From an uncultured Ruminococcus sp. (GTDB lineage Bacteria; Bacillota; Clostridia; Oscillospirales; Ruminococcaceae), in assembly GCA_910576995.1 (NCBI GenBank), contig CAJTLC010000002.1, forward strand, positions 1 through 64,000: 64,000 bases of DNA, given 5' to 3'. Under the pieces are notes generated by a model. That model worked only from the letters and a program-made list of their open reading frames with translations, had not been told where the DNA came from and did no database searches. Of this stretch, positions 27,725 to 37,017 are shown piece after piece. The position numbers and the translations under genes are program-made. Numbering within the stretch: the first letter of the stretch is position 1; every line of letters begins with the position of its first letter.

Positions 27725-28990
27725 TTACAGCTTCAGCATTTCCTGAGCAGCAAGCATGACCCCAAGTTTTCCGCTCGTATATGTTATGCCTCCCTGCATC
27801 CAAACCGCAAACGGTTCACGGATAGGAGCGTCGGCGGAAAGTTCGATTGAAGCGCCCATGGTAAACGCTCCCGCCGCCATAATGACCTTGCTGGTGTAAC
27901 CGGGCATATCCCACGGCTCGGGCGTTACAAATGAATCAACGGGCGCACCTTTCTGGATCCCACGGCAAAAAGCCGTCAGATGAGCTTCGTCGCCAAGTTC
28001 TACAGCTGTGATTATATCACCTCTTTGATCGTCTTTGCGCGGCGAACATTTATAGCCCATGAGGGTGAAAAGTTCGCTTGCAAAAGCAGATGTTCTTATC
28101 GCAGCGGCAACTACATCGGGAGCAAAGAAAAGTCCGAGCAAGATTTCACGATTCATGCCCAATGTACATCCGACTTCCTTGCCCATTCCAACGCACGTCA
28201 AACGATATGAGCAAAGTTCGACCAAATCAGCTCTTCCCGCAATATATCCGCCTGTACGAGAAATTCCGCCTCCTGCATTCTTAATGAGCGAACCGATTAT
28301 TATATCCGCTCCAACGTCTGTAGGTTCGCGTTCCTCAACGAATTCTCCGTAGCAGTTATCGACCATTATCACAGCGTTGGGATTTCCTTTTTTAACAGCA
28401 GTTATCATTTTTTTTATATCGCTAACTGTAAAAGCAGGGCGTAATGAATATCCTCTCGAACGCTGAATATACGCAACTTTAGCGCCTTTCACGGCTTCTG
28501 TTATCTTTTCATAATCAGGAAGTCCGCCGTCAAGCAGATCGACCTGACCATACTCGACACCGAAATCCATAAGAGAACCATTCCCCTTTTCGCCGGCAAG
28601 ACCGATAACTTCTTCAAGAGTATCATAAGGTTTTCCCGTGATAGACACCATTTTATCGCCTGTACGAAGAATTCCGAAAAGGGCGACTGAAAGCGCATGA
28701 GTTCCAGATACGAAATTCGAGCGCACAAGAGCGTCTTCCGCGCCAAGAACCCGCGCAAATACCTTATCTATAGTTTCTCTTCCGATATCTCCATAACCGT
28801 AACCTGTAGAGCCATAAAAACACGGCTCGCTGACTCTGTTGTCAGAAAACGCTTTCAGAACTTTCGCATCGCAATATTCCGCTGTTTCATCAATTTTCTT
28901 AAATGCTTCCGAGCAATTCATCTCGGCTTGTTCAGCATATTCCCTCAGCTTATCATCAAAATTATAAATGTTATATATATTACTGTTCAT
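27725..28990 (-). CDS. PLP-dependent methionine gamma-lyase family protein (YnbB/Alum_res)
   Basis: This 421-residue protein belongs to the so-called aluminium-resistance branch of Cys/Met-metabolism PLP enzymes. The PLP-binding features are visible: SNFVSGTHALSVALFG at about 90-105, VMVDNCYGEFVEEREP with the cofactor Asp, and GSLIKNAGGGISRTGGY with the Schiff-base Lys. The substrate is not established for this branch. It is the last gene of an operon with two M42 peptidases and a GNAT enzyme, so a role in amino acid recycling is reasonable inference. Confidence 0.88.
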   Translation of the reverse strand: MNSNIYNIYNFDDKLREYAEQAEMNCSEAFKKIDETAEYCDAKVLKAFSDNRVSEPCFYGSTGYGYGDIGRETIDKVFARVLGAEDALVRSNFVSGTHALSVALFGILRTGDKMVSITGKPYDTLEEVIGLAGEKGNGSLMDFGVEYGQVDLLDGGLPDYEKITEAVKGAKVAYIQRSRGYSLRPAFTVSDIKKMITAVKKGNPNAVIMVDNCYGEFVEEREPTDVGADIIIGSLIKNAGGGISRTGGYIAGRADLVELCSYRLTCVGMGKEVGCTLGMNREILLGLFFAPDVVAAAIRTSAFASELFTLMGYKCSPRKDDQRGDIITAVELGDEAHLTAFCRGIQKGAPVDSFVTPEPWDMPGYTSKVIMAAGAFTMGASIELSADAPIREPFAVWMQGGITYTSGKLGVMLAAQEMLKL

Positions 28991-29011
28991 GTTATATTTT
29001 ATATCCTTTCC

Positions 29012-29800
29012 TTAGAGCTTACCCTTGCTTAAACTTTCCTTTTCAATATCACGCCGTTCAAGCACTATTTCTGTTTCTATTTCCTTAAATCCGATCTCAC
29101 GATAAAAACTCACGCGAACATCAAGCGCAAGCAAAAACGCACGCTTTCCAAGATTATTCAGAAAATGCGCAAGCCATTTTAAAAATTCACGCGCATATCC
29201 GCTTCCGCGTGCAGCCTGTTTAGTTGCAACCTGTCCTATAAGCACCACATCGTTTATATCAAATACAACTGACGCAGTAGTACTTTGCCGATATGTAAAC
29301 ACTCGGCTTATTCCATGCCTGCATCTATGCGAAGTATCCGTATACCATAGGGAAAAATCCGCTATATTCGGAAATCCCTCGCTTAAAATTTTATAAACTT
29401 CTGTAAGATCGGGATCAAAATCAACATTTTCCTCCGCAAACAGCGCGCTTTTATCGTCTGGAACCAATTCGAAAATCGTTCGATTCAGAATCTGGTAATG
29501 CTCGAAAATCCCTATATCACGCAAAAGTCTCGAATCGCCCTCCACTCTGAAAGGCAGATTCATATTGATGAAAAATCTAATTTCATCAGTTGCCTCAAGT
29601 TTGCCATCAGAACATATTATAAGCGTAGAATTTATGATAAACATAAATCCTTTCCCTGTTTCATCTGTAATTTTATAAAATCGGCAAAAATCATAGCCTG
29701 CTCCGTAAGCTTTCATATACGCCATCATTTTTCTTCCCGACAAAGTTTTCAGCAGAATTTCACGATCGAGTTCGCTTTCGCTTTGAATCAATTTGATCAT
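29012..29800 (-). CDS. GNAT family acetyltransferase, two-domain
   Basis: The protein has 262 residues. The C-terminal half has the acetyl-CoA site QAARGSGYAREFLKWL (QxxRGxG) and the closing VSFYREIGFKE strand. The N-terminal half (about 1-130) resembles an inactive GNAT or a substrate domain. It overlaps the preceding M42 gene by 4 bases (ATGA). The substrate is unknown; the operon suggests peptides or amino acids. Confidence 0.8.
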   Translation of the reverse strand: MIKLIQSESELDREILLKTLSGRKMMAYMKAYGAGYDFCRFYKITDETGKGFMFIINSTLIICSDGKLEATDEIRFFINMNLPFRVEGDSRLLRDIGIFEHYQILNRTIFELVPDDKSALFAEENVDFDPDLTEVYKILSEGFPNIADFSLWYTDTSHRCRHGISRVFTYRQSTTASVVFDINDVVLIGQVATKQAARGSGYAREFLKWLAHFLNNLGKRAFLLALDVRVSFYREIGFKEIETEIVLERRDIEKESLSKGKL

Positions 29801-30816
29801 AATTCCTGAATCCTTTCGGCAAGCTTCCTCACGAGTATCAGTGTGTTGTCGAGATCTTCGGAATTAATAACGCACGATGGGCTATGCAAATATCTGCATG
29901 GCAGTGAAACGGCTATAGTACGTACTCCCCTGCCGCTTATGTGAATTGCTCCGCCGTCGTTTCCGCCCGCGATCATGGTTTTGGTCTGGCATGGGATTCC
30001 AAGTTCAGTTGCAGTATCAAACACAATGCGATACAATTCCTTGTCATAAACAGTGCTTCTGTCCATGAATCCGACAACAGGTCCTTTCCCCAGTTCGCAA
30101 ACTCTTTTCGCTCCGGAAACTCCGTCAATATCGGCGGCAGTTGTAGCTTCCAGAACTATCGCAAAATCAGGCGCGACCGAAAATGCGCTTACTCTTGAAC
30201 CGCGCAGCCCGATCTCCTCCTGAACGTTGAATACGAAATACGTGTCATATTTCGGCTCTTCAAGTATAAGCTTTATCATCAGCGCGCAGCCTGCACGGTC
30301 GTCTATTGCTTTTGATTTAATACATTTGCTGCCAAGATCAATAAATTCGGAATCAAAATAAACGCAGTCTCCGAGACTCACATACTTTTCAGCCTCTTCC
30401 TTTGACGAAGCGCCGATATCGATATACAGCCCCTCTATTTTCGGCGAAATTTCGCGCTCTTCTTTTGATAAATTATGAACGGCTGTAGAACCAATTACTC
30501 CGCTTAAATTATCTTTGCCAACGACGACCTGTCTGCCTATCAGCACGGACGGATCGATTCCGCCAACTTCTCCGAAACAAAGCGTACCATCATCGCGTAT
30601 GTACGTAACGATCGCGCCTACTTCGTCCATATGAGCGCATATCATAAGTTTCTTGTCAGAACGCAGGGTTCCTTTGCAAAAACAGATAAGATTTCCGAGA
30701 TTATCGACATGATAATCGCAATGACCCTTGATCATATCAATTATTGCTTCACGCACTTCATTTTCGTCTCCCGACACGCCGTTTATCAAACACAATTTTT
30801 TTAACAATTCTTTCAT
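29797..30816 (-). CDS. M42 family aminopeptidase (second of a pair)
   Basis: This 339-residue peptidase has the dinuclear metal ligands of the family: AHMDEVGAIV, AIDDRAGCALM, VQEEIGLRGS with the general-base Glu, and the last His in CRYLHSPSCV. M42 enzymes form dodecameric cages that trim short peptides in the cytoplasm. Its start overlaps the stop of the previous M42 gene by 1 base. Two different M42 subunits in tandem may form a mixed complex or split substrates. Confidence 0.93.
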   Translation of the reverse strand: MKELLKKLCLINGVSGDENEVREAIIDMIKGHCDYHVDNLGNLICFCKGTLRSDKKLMICAHMDEVGAIVTYIRDDGTLCFGEVGGIDPSVLIGRQVVVGKDNLSGVIGSTAVHNLSKEEREISPKIEGLYIDIGASSKEEAEKYVSLGDCVYFDSEFIDLGSKCIKSKAIDDRAGCALMIKLILEEPKYDTYFVFNVQEEIGLRGSRVSAFSVAPDFAIVLEATTAADIDGVSGAKRVCELGKGPVVGFMDRSTVYDKELYRIVFDTATELGIPCQTKTMIAGGNDGGAIHISGRGVRTIAVSLPCRYLHSPSCVINSEDLDNTLILVRKLAERIQEL

Positions 30817-31829
30817 TATGCTTCACCTCCAATAAATTTCGCAAGAAGTTCCGCCGTATACCTCACGTCGGCAAGATCAATAACTTCAACGGGCGTATGC
30901 ATATTGCGAAGAGGAATTGAAACAGTGCATACTTTTGCACCGCTTCGGCTTACCGAATACTGATCGGCATTCGTAGACGTAAGATCGTTCATAACTTCAT
31001 ACTGAAATGGAATATCCGCAGATTTTGCCGCTGCGATAAGCTCGTTTGATATATCACGTGAAAGGCATGGTGAAATGCCTATCATGGCACCTTTTCCAAG
31101 ATCGCCGCACTTTTTTCGATTTTCTCCCTCGGCATAAGCAAAGCTTACATCAACTGCAATAGCGATATCGGGATCGAGTTCGTATGCGCCGATTTTTGCG
31201 CCGCGTTCACCGAGTTCCTCCTGAACAGAAAATATGACTGTTACATTATATTTGGTTTCACTGCCGCTAAGCAGATCCAAAGTTTGAAGAATCGCGGCGA
31301 CTCCGCATCTGTCGTCCATTGCTCCGCCTGAAATGCGGCTGCCGATGAGACTTTTACATTTCACATCAAAAGTAATGCTGTCCCCAAGTGCAACTTCTTT
31401 TTCAAGTTCCTTTTTTGACATTCCGCTGTCTATAGCTAAATCTTCCAACTCTGCAACTTTACTTTCGCCTTTTGTAAGGTGAGGAGGCACTGAGCATATT
31501 ACGCCTTTGATCTCCTTTTTTCCGTGGACGATTACCTGCTGGGCCGGAAGAAGTCTGCGGTCTATTCCGCCCAGATTACCAAATTTAATAAAGCCATCGG
31601 AAGTTATATTTGTTACAATCATTCCGATCTGGTCGATATGAGCGTCGAGTACAAGATCAAGTTTTGATTTATTGTGTATGCCAAATCTGCCAATAACGTT
31701 TCCGTTCACTATTTCGGCATCGGGACAATATTTTTTTAGCATTTCGAGAGCCAAAGCTGCCGCGCTGCATTCATCTCCGGAAGCTCCATAAGCTTCGGAC
31801 AATGCAAAAACGGTTTGTTTAAGTTCCAT
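30816..31829 (-). CDS. M42 family aminopeptidase (first of a pair)
   Basis: This 337-residue peptidase has DAHIDQIGMIV, GAMDDRCGVAAIL, VQEELGERGAK and RNMHTPVEV as metal and catalytic motifs. It is diverged from the next gene but clearly homologous. It is the first gene of the four-gene operon 31829-27725. AGGAGGAAG precedes the ATG. Confidence 0.93.
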   Translation of the reverse strand: MELKQTVFALSEAYGASGDECSAAALALEMLKKYCPDAEIVNGNVIGRFGIHNKSKLDLVLDAHIDQIGMIVTNITSDGFIKFGNLGGIDRRLLPAQQVIVHGKKEIKGVICSVPPHLTKGESKVAELEDLAIDSGMSKKELEKEVALGDSITFDVKCKSLIGSRISGGAMDDRCGVAAILQTLDLLSGSETKYNVTVIFSVQEELGERGAKIGAYELDPDIAIAVDVSFAYAEGENRKKCGDLGKGAMIGISPCLSRDISNELIAAAKSADIPFQYEVMNDLTSTNADQYSVSRSGAKVCTVSIPLRNMHTPVEVIDLADVRYTAELLAKFIGGEA

Positions 31830-31848
31830 ATTTACTTCCTCCTATAAT

Positions 31849-31938
31849 AGACTTCCTCCTTAGAGGGCGTCAGCCCGCTTTCGTCGTCAATCCTGCCGCT
31901 AAAATCTTTCGGCATACGGCACATTTCCGAGGAAGTCT
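31849..31938. repeat. Hairpin repeat (family member)
   Basis: AGACTTCCTC at 31849 pairs with GAGGAAGTCT at 31929-31938. The interior carries GGGCGTCAGCCCGCTTT, found in reverse complement in the element at 41987. It lies directly upstream of the M42 operon and abuts the next repeat. Confidence 0.75.
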
Positions 31939-31942
31939 GATA

Positions 31943-32139
31943 TTAAGAACTTGTTTTCATGGGATATTGCACGCATCTTTTCGGCAAATTATACCGATTG
32001 CTGCACCGAAAGACCGTTTAATACGCTATTGCTCCCGATAAAATTATGCTCGAAAATTACGCAGATAACAAAATCTTTGATTTTGCTCATCTGCGTATGC
32101 TTTAGTACTACGCACAAATCCTATGAGAACAAGTTCTAA
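31943..32139. repeat. Long hairpin repeat (family member)
   Basis: The ends TTAAGAACTTG and CAAGTTCTAA pair. The interior shares ATAAAATTATGCTCGAAAA with the copies at 40002 and 63164, and AAAATCTTTGATTTTGCTC with those at 4704 and 48262. With its neighbours it fills the 656-base gap between the M42 operon and the HAD gene, in which I see no gene. Confidence 0.85.
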
Positions 32140-32270
32140 TTTTTTAAATTCCTATTTATTATATCATACTATAATTTTTTTTGCAAGACGCAAATCAATG
32201 CAATTTTTAATTTTTGAACTAATTTCAATAAAATATTGCATTTCGACAAAAAATGTGATATAATTAAAAT

Positions 32271-32429
32271 ATTGCTCCCCCAATTAACTCTTGAAGATTT
32301 TATGTGCAGGGCGGCTGTCGAAAGACAAGGAAGAAAGCCGCAGGAATATGCGAATATTTCAAGGATTTCTGACGAAGTATTTCGGCGGACGAGCAAGCAG
32401 AAAATTCAAGAGTTAATTGGGGGAGCAAT
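32271..32429. repeat. Hairpin repeat with perfect 25-bp arms
   Basis: The arms 32271-32295 and 32405-32429 (ATTGCTCCCCCAATTAACTC is the first 20 bases) are exact reverse complements. The interior (AAGCCGCAGGAATATGCGAA, then ATTTCAAGG) is the reverse complement of the inner block of the 40002 and 48262 copies, so the same core sits inside unrelated arms. An 82-codon open frame through it is an artefact. Confidence 0.85.
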
Positions 32430-32485
32430 AGTATTCTCAAATTGGTTGGAGGAGAGATTGAAAAATAATCGAGGAGGGCTGTAAA

Positions 32486-33085
32486 ATGAGAATTGGAGTT
32501 GACTGCGACGGCGTATTGACCGATATGTCGGAATATATTTTTCAATACGGCGAGAAATGGTTCAAGAGAAAACCGCAAAATTTTGACGCTTTTAATCCGA
32601 GCGAAATTTTTAATTGCAGCAAATTACAGGAACTGATTTTCGCGGTCAGATATTTTTTTACATACTGCAAAAAATGGCCGCCCAGAAAATATGCCGCTCC
32701 TGCTATAAGAAAATTGCTGAACGACGGTCATGAAGTTTATCAGATAACAGCGCGGAAATTTGCGTCGCGTAATAATTTTCTGGGCAGATACAGCAGAAAA
32801 TTATATAAACATTGGCTTAAAGAACATGGATTTAAATTCAGCGGAATTTTCTTCTGCTCCGACAGCAGAGGTCCGGCTGATAAAATGAAGGGCGTAAAAA
32901 GCGTTTCTGCTGACATTATGATCGACGACAGACCTGAAATAGCCCTCTATCTCGCAAGAAGAAACGTTAAAGTGATGCTCTTCGACAACCGCTACAATAA
33001 AGGCGTGCGCCATAAAAATATTATCCGCGTATACGATTGGAAGGACGCCTACAAAAAACTCAGCGCCCTTGCTGAAACATTATGA
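32486..33085 (+). CDS. HAD-like 5'(3')-deoxyribonucleotidase family protein
   Basis: This 199-residue protein opens with the HAD motif GVDCDGVLTDM (DxDGVLxD). The Thr motif follows in YQITARKFAS and the Asp pair in MIDDRPEIALYLA. The layout and the ITAR motif match the NT5C/YqfW-like nucleotidase branch. AGGAGGG lies close to the ATG. It stands alone downstream of the hairpin repeats. The substrate is unproven. Confidence 0.82.
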   Translation: MRIGVDCDGVLTDMSEYIFQYGEKWFKRKPQNFDAFNPSEIFNCSKLQELIFAVRYFFTYCKKWPPRKYAAPAIRKLLNDGHEVYQITARKFASRNNFLGRYSRKLYKHWLKEHGFKFSGIFFCSDSRGPADKMKGVKSVSADIMIDDRPEIALYLARRNVKVMLFDNRYNKGVRHKNIIRVYDWKDAYKKLSALAETL

Positions 33086-33183
33086 TGTGTACTATAATCT
33101 CTTATGCATTCCTAAAAGAAGATAATATTCCATACAAATAAAAAAACAGATAAATAATCTTCCGAAGATGATATTATAATTCA

Positions 33184-33212
33184 TTGACAAAGCTTCAAAA
33201 ACTTTGTACAAT
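33184..33212 (+). promoter_or_regulatory. Pectate lyase promoter
   Basis: TTGACA (33184-33189) and TACAAT (33207-33212) are 17 bases apart. The inverted repeat CTTTGTA/TACAAAG at 33202-33222 covers the -10 box and could be an operator. Confidence 0.8.
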
Positions 33213-33259
33213 ATATACAAAGCGTTTGTAACTTATTCTCAAATTACAGGAGGTTCATC

Positions 33260-36100
33260 ATGAAGAAAAAAATTCTCGCGCTGCTTACATCTGTTTTCGT
33301 ATGTTTTTCTTTTGTTTGCAGCACAATGACAGGCTTTGGAAACATCGCAGGATCGCTGATTTCCATAGCCGCTTCAACCGATTATCCCGCTCAGCTTATG
33401 AATCTGGCTGTCAAGGATAATTCCAAAGTTCTCACGGAAAACGGTACGGCTGACAATTCTACGCTCAATGTTAAAAAACTTGGAAACGATCTTTCGGCTT
33501 CATGGCGTTTCGACCGTGTGGGAGCTGATTCCAATGGAACATATTTCAAGTTGGTCAACGCTCAATCGGGACGTATGCTCACTCCAAAGGGTTACAAAGT
33601 TTCCGAGGGAAACAGCGTTGTGGTTTATGGCTGCGAATCCGTTCAGTCTCAGCATTGGTATGTCGTTCCCGTAAAAAACGACCGTCTCGGCAACGGTCTC
33701 TATTACAAGATCGTTAATTACAGCAACACTTCTCTTGCGCTCACTCAAAGTGCTGAAGGCATGACTCTTGCAAATTACACAGGTGCAGACAATCAGCTAT
33801 GGCTTCTTAATTCAGACGGTTTACAGGGATTTGCAGGCTATTGCTCCAACGATAATACCGGTAATATCAAGGCGGGCGACGTTGGCGGACTTTTCGGTGA
33901 ACTTGTTGAAGCCAACGATTTTGCTTCATTAAAAAAGTATGCAGAATCCGAAACGCCGTATACCATTCTTGTAACAAATAATATCAGCGTTACAAATCTT
34001 ACTCAGGATTCTCAGAATCATCTTTACTGTCCTGACGGAAGAATTTACGTACGCAGCAACAAAACCATCATCGGCAGCTATAATGCCCACACATTGAACA
34101 ACGTGCAGTTCTGCACAAGTTCAGGAAAAGGCGTCGGCAATAATATAATCATAAAAAATTTCGAGATGAAGCATGACGCAAAATCCAACGGTAATGATTC
34201 CATCGTCGTTTATTTTGGTTCAGGCGAAAATCTTTGGGTAGATCATGTAACTTTTGTCGGTCATTCGGATTATAACACCCTTGGTGAAAATACTCCAGAT
34301 TGGGATAAATTTCTCGCCTGCTGCTATGACGCGGATTACTGCACAGTTTCCGACTGCTCGTTCGGACTTCACGAATATGGCTTAATATTGGGATATCCGG
34401 ACGATACTGAAGATTCCTACAAAAATAAAAATAATTTTCCCAGAATGTCAATAATCAGTAGCAAATTCAAAGATACCCTTACAAGAGCGCCCGGACTTAT
34501 GCGTTACGGATATTTCCACTCGCTCAACAATTACGTTTATAATTTCAGCATGGCTTATACGGTTCATTCCGACTGCAAGCTCTTCGCAGAAAGCTGCTAT
34601 TATGACGGCGCTTCTACCAAAGGTAATGTTGTGTGCGACTGGAATACTGTTACGTATCCCGGTGCGTTCGCCGATTCCGGTTCAAAGGGCGTAAACTGCA
34701 AACGACTTGGCATTGAAGGACAAGCGAAAAATTGTACTTGGCGTCCTGCTTCAAATTATGATTACATAAAAATCACTGCTGATCAGGCTAAAAATTACTG
34801 CGATACATACAGCGGCTGCCAGTCATCAAACGGAAATATGATGTATCTTCGCTTCGGCTCTAAAGGAGTTCCCAGCGCAGGCTTCAATACAGCACCCGAC
34901 GGGCCTTCCGCTCCTGTTGCGGCAGTATTTACAAACGGCTCAACTTTCAGATTCAAGAACGCAAATTCCGGACTTTATATGCAGGTTGAGGGCGCTTCCG
35001 CTAAAAACGGTGCAAACGTTCAGCAATGGGGTTCGTCAAGCGATACGATTCATGATATCTGGAAACTCATCGACGCAGGCGACGGTTATTATTATATCGC
35101 TTCGGCAGTTGGCGACGGCGGAACTTTTATGCTTGATGTTGCCGGAAAAAAATCCGCTAATGGTACAAATATTGATATTTACAACTATAACGGAGGAAGC
35201 AATCAGCAGTTTATGATTACTGAAAATTCCGATGGAACTTATAATATCCTTACAAGAGTTTCAAACTGCGGATCGGCGATTGAGATTGCAGATGCAAGCA
35301 GCCAAAGCGGCGCTAATGTTCAACAGTGGGAGATAAATGACGCAAGCTGTCAGAATTGGATTCTCGAAGCTGTTTCAAATCCCGGAGCTAAAATGGATAC
35401 AAGCGTTGTTTATGAATTCAAGAACCTCAACAGCGGAATGCTCATGGAAATAGCAGGCGGAAAAATGGAAGCTGATACAAATGTGCAGCAGTGGGGTTCA
35501 AATGGATATAATTGCCAAAAATGGATTCTTAAGGAATTTGCGGGCGGCGAAAATTACTATTACATCTGCTCTCTTGCCGATGAAAAATATGTTTTAAAAG
35601 CCAACGGAGCGGATAACGGCGGAAATATCAGCATAGCGGAATATTCAACAAAAGACAGTACTATGCTCTTTAAATTCTCAAAAAATACCGACGGCTCATA
35701 CTACATTCTCACAAGAGCATCAAAGGACGCACGTTTCGTTGAAGTAAGCGCTGCAAGCAAAGAAAGCGGCGCTAATATTCAGCAGTGGGAACTCACAAAC
35801 AGCGATTGTCAAAAATGGGCCGCCGAGACTATGACCACAACTAAAACAACAACAACAACTACTACTACTGCTGCCGCTCAGCCTCCTGCAACTACAACAA
35901 CAGTTATCGAGCCTATTATCGGAGATATTAACAACGATGGCGAAGTTGGAACGGCTGATTTGGTTATGCTCCAAAAATGGCTTCTTACGAGCGGAAAACT
36001 GGATAATTGGGAAATTGCCGATATATGTCACGACAATATTATAGATATTTATGATCTGGTTGCTCTCAGACAGCTTATAGTTAAGAACCTGTATTCATAA
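33260..36100 (+). CDS. Secreted PL1-type pectate lyase with ricin-like modules and dockerin
   Basis: The protein has 946 residues. A signal peptide covers about 1-37. A ricin-type lectin module (about 45-190, with SQHWYV and NQLWLL) precedes a right-handed beta-helix pectate lyase of the PL1/PelC type (about 195-540). That domain shows NNIIIKNFEM, NLWVDHVTF and DTLTRAPGLMRYGYFHSLNNY, which contains the catalytic Arg region. Two more ricin-like modules (about 555-710 and 715-855) with QQWG and CQNW/CQKW repeats follow, then a Thr-rich linker and a dockerin (about 880-943: GDINNDGEVGTADLVML and DICHDNIIDIYDLVAL). It cleaves polygalacturonate by beta-elimination outside the cell and joins cohesin scaffolds. 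In the second dockerin repeat, Cys replaces a usual calcium-ligand Asn. Confidence 0.92.
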   Translation: MKKKILALLTSVFVCFSFVCSTMTGFGNIAGSLISIAASTDYPAQLMNLAVKDNSKVLTENGTADNSTLNVKKLGNDLSASWRFDRVGADSNGTYFKLVNAQSGRMLTPKGYKVSEGNSVVVYGCESVQSQHWYVVPVKNDRLGNGLYYKIVNYSNTSLALTQSAEGMTLANYTGADNQLWLLNSDGLQGFAGYCSNDNTGNIKAGDVGGLFGELVEANDFASLKKYAESETPYTILVTNNISVTNLTQDSQNHLYCPDGRIYVRSNKTIIGSYNAHTLNNVQFCTSSGKGVGNNIIIKNFEMKHDAKSNGNDSIVVYFGSGENLWVDHVTFVGHSDYNTLGENTPDWDKFLACCYDADYCTVSDCSFGLHEYGLILGYPDDTEDSYKNKNNFPRMSIISSKFKDTLTRAPGLMRYGYFHSLNNYVYNFSMAYTVHSDCKLFAESCYYDGASTKGNVVCDWNTVTYPGAFADSGSKGVNCKRLGIEGQAKNCTWRPASNYDYIKITADQAKNYCDTYSGCQSSNGNMMYLRFGSKGVPSAGFNTAPDGPSAPVAAVFTNGSTFRFKNANSGLYMQVEGASAKNGANVQQWGSSSDTIHDIWKLIDAGDGYYYIASAVGDGGTFMLDVAGKKSANGTNIDIYNYNGGSNQQFMITENSDGTYNILTRVSNCGSAIEIADASSQSGANVQQWEINDASCQNWILEAVSNPGAKMDTSVVYEFKNLNSGMLMEIAGGKMEADTNVQQWGSNGYNCQKWILKEFAGGENYYYICSLADEKYVLKANGADNGGNISIAEYSTKDSTMLFKFSKNTDGSYYILTRASKDARFVEVSAASKESGANIQQWELTNSDCQKWAAETMTTTKTTTTTTTTAAAQPPATTTTVIEPIIGDINNDGEVGTADLVMLQKWLLTSGKLDNWEIADICHDNIIDIYDLVALRQLIVKNLYS

Positions 36101-36170
36101 GAAATACAAGCGTATTTTTTGAGCATAATTTCACCGACTACCGCGTTGAAAAAGTTTACCATACAAATAA

Positions 36171-36212
36171 AAAAAGCCCTGTATTCCAAACTTGCGGAAT
36201 ACATGGCTTTTT
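36171..36212. terminator. Bidirectional terminator
   Basis: The 17-bp arms (AAAAAGCCCTGTATTCC / GGAATACATGGCTTTTT) have one mismatch, with T-runs on both strands. It sits between the convergent pectate lyase gene and mcrC, whose stop is 8 bases away. Confidence 0.88.
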
Positions 36213-36219
36213 TATGTGA

Positions 36220-37017
36220 TTACAAAAATAGCGCATAAACTATGTTCTTATCGAAATATTGCTTAAAACCGTAATTTTGCATAAATAATCCGCATATGTT
36301 CAGCATATTGACATATTTTTTAGAATTCCGCGAGTCCGCACATTTTGCAATATCATCACTGTAATTTTTCGAAACGCTTACGCCATCAAGATGTCTGAGA
36401 ATATTGCGAAGCTGCGTTCTGTTTTGATGTGTTCCGGTAATTTTCAGAAAAAATTCCGCAGCCGATTTCATAATTCTGTTCTCCGCTTTATCAAACGTTA
36501 ATTCCTCATGCTGTACGTAAAATTTTTCGCTATGATAAAAATTTTTACGTATATTTTCAGCGAACATCAATCTTCCGTTAAGAATATTGGAATTTTCCTC
36601 AACCATGCGATAGTCGGTTGCCAATCCCCTTTTTATAATTATCATACATTCTTTGATAAACATTTTCACGAAAAATTCAATAAACAATTCGTTTTTCGCA
36701 GTATTTTCCGAAATCTCATTCGCGGAATAAGGCAGATCTGCAAGCGAACAAAGCTGATTCAAAAGCAATTTTTTCGAATCACAAATGCTGCCTGTTTTTG
36801 GAAGAATCTCAAACTGTGTATCGTTCGCAAGCCTGATCGCACCAATATGACCGTCTGCCCTGATTATTTTTCCGTTCATGACCATAAATTTTGAAACATC
36901 AGTATCAGAATGCCTGATAAAATCGCTTAGGATCTCAAAATCGATCTTATTTTTTTCATCGCAAGTCATGATCGCTTCGTTTACGAATACAGAAATAATT
37001 TTACCCATAAATGTCAC
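36220..37017 (-). CDS. mcrC: McrC-like protein, truncated before the nuclease domain
   Basis: This 265-residue protein matches the N-terminal and middle parts of McrC, the partner that stimulates McrB and normally carries a C-terminal PD-(D/E)XK nuclease. The middle helices are present (FVKMFIKECMIIIKRGL, YRMVEENSNILNGRL, FYVQHEELTFD). The chain ends at KNIVYALFL, just where full-length McrC proteins continue ALLFPMNxLFE and into the nuclease. Full-length members are about 350-430 residues. Only 8 bases separate the stop from the shared terminator, so no coding remnant is left. It overlaps mcrB by 17 bases. The pair may be inactive for cleavage or may use a separate nuclease. Confidence 0.78.
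   Translation of the reverse strand: MTFMGKIISVFVNEAIMTCDEKNKIDFEILSDFIRHSDTDVSKFMVMNGKIIRADGHIGAIRLANDTQFEILPKTGSICDSKKLLLNQLCSLADLPYSANEISENTAKNELFIEFFVKMFIKECMIIIKRGLATDYRMVEENSNILNGRLMFAENIRKNFYHSEKFYVQHEELTFDKAENRIMKSAAEFFLKITGTHQNRTQLRNILRHLDGVSVSKNYSDDIAKCADSRNSKKYVNMLNICGLFMQNYGFKQYFDKNIVYALFL

Noticed and set aside
32236..32484. An 82-codon open frame upstream of the HAD gene
   Set aside because: It reads straight through the 25-bp-arm hairpin repeat and has no start signal.
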